Shown one piece after another: positions 61,620 to 64,000 of a stretch of 64,000 nucleotides of DNA (the stretch's first letter is position 1; each line of letters starts with the position of its first letter). Under the pieces are notes generated by a model, which did not search any database, had not been told where the DNA came from, and worked only from the letters and a program-made list of their open reading frames with translations. The translations under genes were made by a program, and so were the position numbers. The stretch comes from DAOTVX01 sp034436015 (GTDB lineage: Bacteria > Chloroflexota > Anaerolineae > Anaerolineales > Villigracilaceae), in NCBI GenBank assembly GCA_034436015.1, contig DAOTWG010000031.1, positions 101,307-165,306 of the forward strand, written 5' to 3'.

Positions 61620-62029
61620 TCATCGGCTGCGCCAGGCGCCGATCGTCCGTTTGGCCAGCAAGCCGGCTGCCAGGCCACGACCGGCTGCCCAGCCTGTTGC
61701 TGTGTGCCCAGCCAAGTCGCCGGCCGTTGCTGCTGCCGCTGTCGTCGCGGCTAATGTTAGCGCCTGTAGGAGTCCGCGTCGCGCGGCGCGCCTGCCTGCG
61801 CTTGCTACGCGCGAGCGTCATTGCCGCTGTCAACCCCACGCTCCATAGCGCCGTCCGCGCCGCCCAGCGCGGCAACCATGCCGGCCGAAGCAACCCGACC
61901 GGCATCAGCCCCAACCCCGTCAACCAGGGCAGGACGTGCACGGAAAAGCCAGGTATCGGGCAACAGGCTCATGCGATATTGGAGGTAGAGGATTTCTCCA
62001 GCGAGTAAAGGGTCATCATCGCTTTCCAT
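61620..62029 (-). pseudogene. Broken membrane-protein gene downstream of the ABC-2 exporter remnant
   Basis: A start at 62029 gives ESDDDPLLAGEILYLQYRMS and LLPDTWLF. Switching frame gives VHVLPWLTGLGLMPVGLLRP and ALWSVGLTAAMTLARSKRR. Another switch gives LAATTAAAATAGDLAGHTAT and GLLAKRTIGAWRSR, ending at 61620. These would be two or three membrane segments, and the frames must be joined twice. I do not recognise the family. It follows 12 nt after the permease remnant. Confidence 0.45.
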
Positions 62030-62041
62030 GCTATAAAGTCT

Positions 62042-62806
62042 CTAGTATATGCTTTGACTTCTTCTGCGTATATCCACCAAAAGCGCTGCAAGTGAAACAA
62101 GAGTGATCCCCCATGACATTTCGATCGGGAAGGGTAAATTCCCCCCTTGCAGGGGCTGTCGCAGAAGAAGAACCAGGTGAAAAAAGGGGGTTCAGCACAC
62201 TTGCAAAAGATGCCCATTTTGGCATAATCGCGACATCGTAGTAGATCGGGCTAATTACAGTAAAATCCAACTTATGAAAGGCAACACTCCAATTGCCACA
62301 TAATATTTGATGCGCAGCCCCAGCCAAATAGACCACACAATTAACGAGAGCATGATCAACAAAAGATTTCGGATAAACACAAACAGAGGAAAACTGGGAG
62401 TGTGTAGGGCCAATATTGCAGTGACGATAATGATCTGTGGAAGCACCATGAGGGTATAAACTATTGCTCCAACGTTTATGATTTCTTCTTTCTCCCACGG
62501 AAGTACAGCATGAAGTTCAAGCACTTCTTCTCCCACGGAAGTACAGCATGAAGTTCAAGCACTTCGGGAAGCATTAAGTTGGCCGCTCTAGTAGCATAAA
62601 CTGTTATGTATGCTCCCTATCATGGATATCGCCAAGTAACCTGTGAGCAATATCGTTAATTGTTGTGGTGTGCGAGAACCGGGTTGGTACAACAACAGCA
62701 ACAACAAGGGGATGACAATCATTGAAAGGACTATCTGCATCATAAACAAGCGCAAGCTTTTGATTTCGAAGGCAAGAATGGTTTTCCAGCGAAGTAGGGA
62801 AGCCAT
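62042..62806 (-). pseudogene. ABC-2-type permease remnant, multiple frameshifts
   Basis: Begins at 62806 with MASLLRWKTILAFEIKSLRL, preceded by GGAG, and the hydrophobic IVLSMIVIPLLLLLLYQ. At about 62600 the frame changes to VYATRAANLMLPEVLELHAV, interrupted by a 38-bp tandem duplication. It continues GAIVYTLMVLPQIIIVTAI and LRIKYYVAIGVLPFISWIL, then SPIYYDVAIMPKWASFA, a shift near a six-T run, then FHLVLLLRQPLQGG and finally LAALLVDIRRRSQSIY with a stop at 62042. The complete set of helices of an ABC-2 permease can thus be followed, but not in one frame. Confidence 0.65.
62491..62566. repeat. 38-bp tandem duplication inside the permease remnant
   Basis: Two copies, starting at 62491 and 62529, are identical along essentially their full length (TCTCCCACGGAAGTACAGCA and onward). 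A 38-bp insertion shifts the permease frame by two bases. Confidence 0.8.
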
Positions 62807-63800
62807 ATCATCTCCTTTTTCGCAAGCAGGTTGAGTGCATTGGGTATTCTGTCCGAGATCTTGCTTGATAGTGCGCAGAATATGAGATATAGAGATGGTT
62901 CCAGGTCAGGTGCTTCGAGACGTATATAAGTTATTTCTCCCCCTTGCCCTAGCCTGTGGAGAAAATCTAGAGCGTTCTGAAACGTATCAAAGCGAAGTTG
63001 GTGCACGCGCCCTTGAGATGCACTGTTAAGTTCACAGCGGTCTGCAAACGCATCGAGAGTTTGTTGAAACACTCTTTCATTCTCAAACGCTATTTCCAGG
63101 GCGCTGGGAAAGTTTACGGCGTGAGCAATTTCCTCCGGTGAACCTTGTAACATCACTTGCCCTTGCACTAATACATACACTCTGTGGCATAACCGTCGCA
63201 TTTCGCCTATATCGTGGCTTGCTAATAGGATTCCATGTTCGGCCAACCGCTTTTGGATAAAGTCCCAAATCAGATACTTATGGGCAATATCTACCATAAG
63301 AAGTTGGTTCGTCCATGATCAGTAGCGGAGCCGGATAAAATAGAGCGATGGCCAGGAGGAGAAGTTTGTGCTGGCCAGACGTCTGATACCCCCTAAGGTG
63401 ACGGATGTCTTCGATGCCCAGAACCTCCAAGACGTCTTCTACTGGAGGAGTGAAGGCCCCGTGGTCGGTATAGAGTCATAGTTCCCGGACAAAATTCAGT
63501 ATCTCTTGTGCTGTCAAGGCAGGGTGATAAAGCGGCTTTTGAGGCACATAGCGTATGGAACGGCGGATGAGTCGTGTTCGGGAGGTTGGTGGGAGAACAT
63601 TTAGTCTGATCATTTAACCAAATCTGTCCTGATGTCGGTTTCAATAGTCCAAGCGCTTGACGAACGAAGGTGGTCTTTCCAGCTCCCTTTGGGCCCACCA
63701 AACCGATGACTTCTCCTTTACCCACCGTAAGACTGATGGCGCGATTGGCCTCCGTCCCATTAGGATACACTTTAGTCAGACTTTCAACACGAAGTATCAT
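62740..63800 (-). pseudogene. ABC transporter ATPase remnant, two frameshifts and an internal stop
   Basis: Begins at 63800 with MILRVESLTKVYPNGTEANR and GLVGPKGAGKTTFVRQALGL (Walker A). At about 63606 it shifts to SIRYVPQKPLYHPALTAQE (Q-loop), meets a TGA after FVREL, and resumes with EDVLEVLGIEDIRHLRGYQ, TSGQHKLLLLAIAL and LLIMDEPTS (Walker B). After another shift near 63297 it continues VDIAHKYLIWDFIQKRLAEH and LLASHDIGEMRRLCHRVYVL (H-loop). The C-terminal end runs close to the permease start. The local base composition is visibly richer in A/T than the neighbouring genes. Confidence 0.75.
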
Positions 63801-63867
63801 TGTTGTTCCTCCGGCGGCTTCGCCCGATCGGTAATGGACTTTGCGTGAATCTTCAACATGAAGTGAT

Positions 63868-64000
63868 TTAACCTTTTTCAGAAACCAAGCGTCGGATGTT
63901 GATCATTGCGAAAGCGATGGAGTGCTTATTTAGCAAGTATAGGTCACGTCGATCAAAACGGACAAGCAGTGCTCGGAACTTATCGATCCAGGCGAAGGAA
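63868..64000 (-). mobile_element. C-terminal end of an IS5-family-type transposase, cut by the window edge
   Basis: Reading the minus strand from the right edge gives SFAWIDKFRALLVRFDRRD followed by LYLLNKHSIAFAMINIRRLV and a TAA at 63868-63870. FxWxxKFRxLxVRFxRR with a following AxxxINIRRL is the C-terminal end of IS5-group DDE transposases. The rest of the element and its ends are outside the window or not visible. Confidence 0.65.

Noticed and set aside
1..64000. tRNA, rRNA or CRISPR features.
   Set aside because: None could be identified by eye: no clover-leaf segments, rRNA motifs or regularly spaced repeats. A dedicated scan could change this.

Overview
The window looks like a chromosomal segment of a Chloroflexota bacterium, most likely of the Anaerolineae type. 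This is inferred from gene families and from neither rRNA nor a search. The evidence is the moderately high GC content, a very large DUF11-type surface protein ending in its own sortase, many Thr/Pro-rich lipoproteins, an actinobacterial-style FhaA/FhaB/SEDS morphogenesis locus, a type-2 IleRS under T-box control, and several Chloroflexi-like glycoside-processing enzymes. No rRNA, tRNA, CRISPR array or phage was seen. The left edge cuts a TolB-like propeller gene and the right edge cuts an IS5-type transposase.

Layout. 1-2.9 kb: two exported proteins (beta-propeller, M23 peptidase). 3.1-12.3 kb (minus): one 3,057-residue protein of about 17 DUF11/isopeptide-like modules with an LPATG signal and a C-terminal sortase domain. 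12.7-17.4 kb (minus): a GH94 phosphorylase behind a fused nucleotidyltransferase-phosphohexomutase. 17.6-19 kb: a lipoprotein glycosidase. 19.0-23.6 kb (minus): a serine-palmitoyltransferase-like enzyme, a 3-ketodihydrosphingosine-reductase-like SDR and a GBA2-type GH116 glucosylceramidase. These form a candidate sphingolipid module and are the most interesting assemblage here, together with the self-contained sortase protein. 23.7-28.2 kb (minus): lipoprotein, aconitase, Fmt. 28.5-32.2 kb (plus): FhaA-like and FhaB-like proteins and a SEDS polymerase fused to a penicillin-binding domain whose catalytic motifs are gone. 32.6-41.3 kb (minus): macro-domain protein, RlmN, Zn-ribbon membrane protein, ABC permease, AlaRS, inositol-phosphatase-like protein, CCA-adding-type enzyme, YbeY. 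41.5-43.5 kb (plus): a recombinase-fold protein lacking catalytic residues and an M29 aminopeptidase. 44.2-51.9 kb (minus): glucan phosphorylase, ClpC, helicase-associated protein, diguanylate cyclase. 52.2-57.4 kb (plus): S1 protein, RarA, a cobalamin-binding mutase-like protein, an opine-dehydrogenase-like protein. 58.1-61.6 kb (minus): ileS with its T-box leader.

Four regions hold broken genes that can be read only by joining frames: an NHL-repeat protein (43.6-44.1 kb), a MNT/HepT toxin-antitoxin pair (57.5-58.0 kb), a membrane protein (61.6-62.0 kb) and an ABC-2 exporter (62.0-63.8 kb). They lie in gene-poor gaps, and the last is next to the transposase.

Themes that connect: cell-envelope construction (surface protein and sortase, M23 peptidase, SEDS/FHA locus, sphingolipid enzymes), sugar-phosphate metabolism (two phosphorylases and a mutase/nucleotidyltransferase) and translation (ileS, alaS, fmt, rlmN, ybeY, CCA enzyme). 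Functional statements rest on motifs read by eye. No database search was run.
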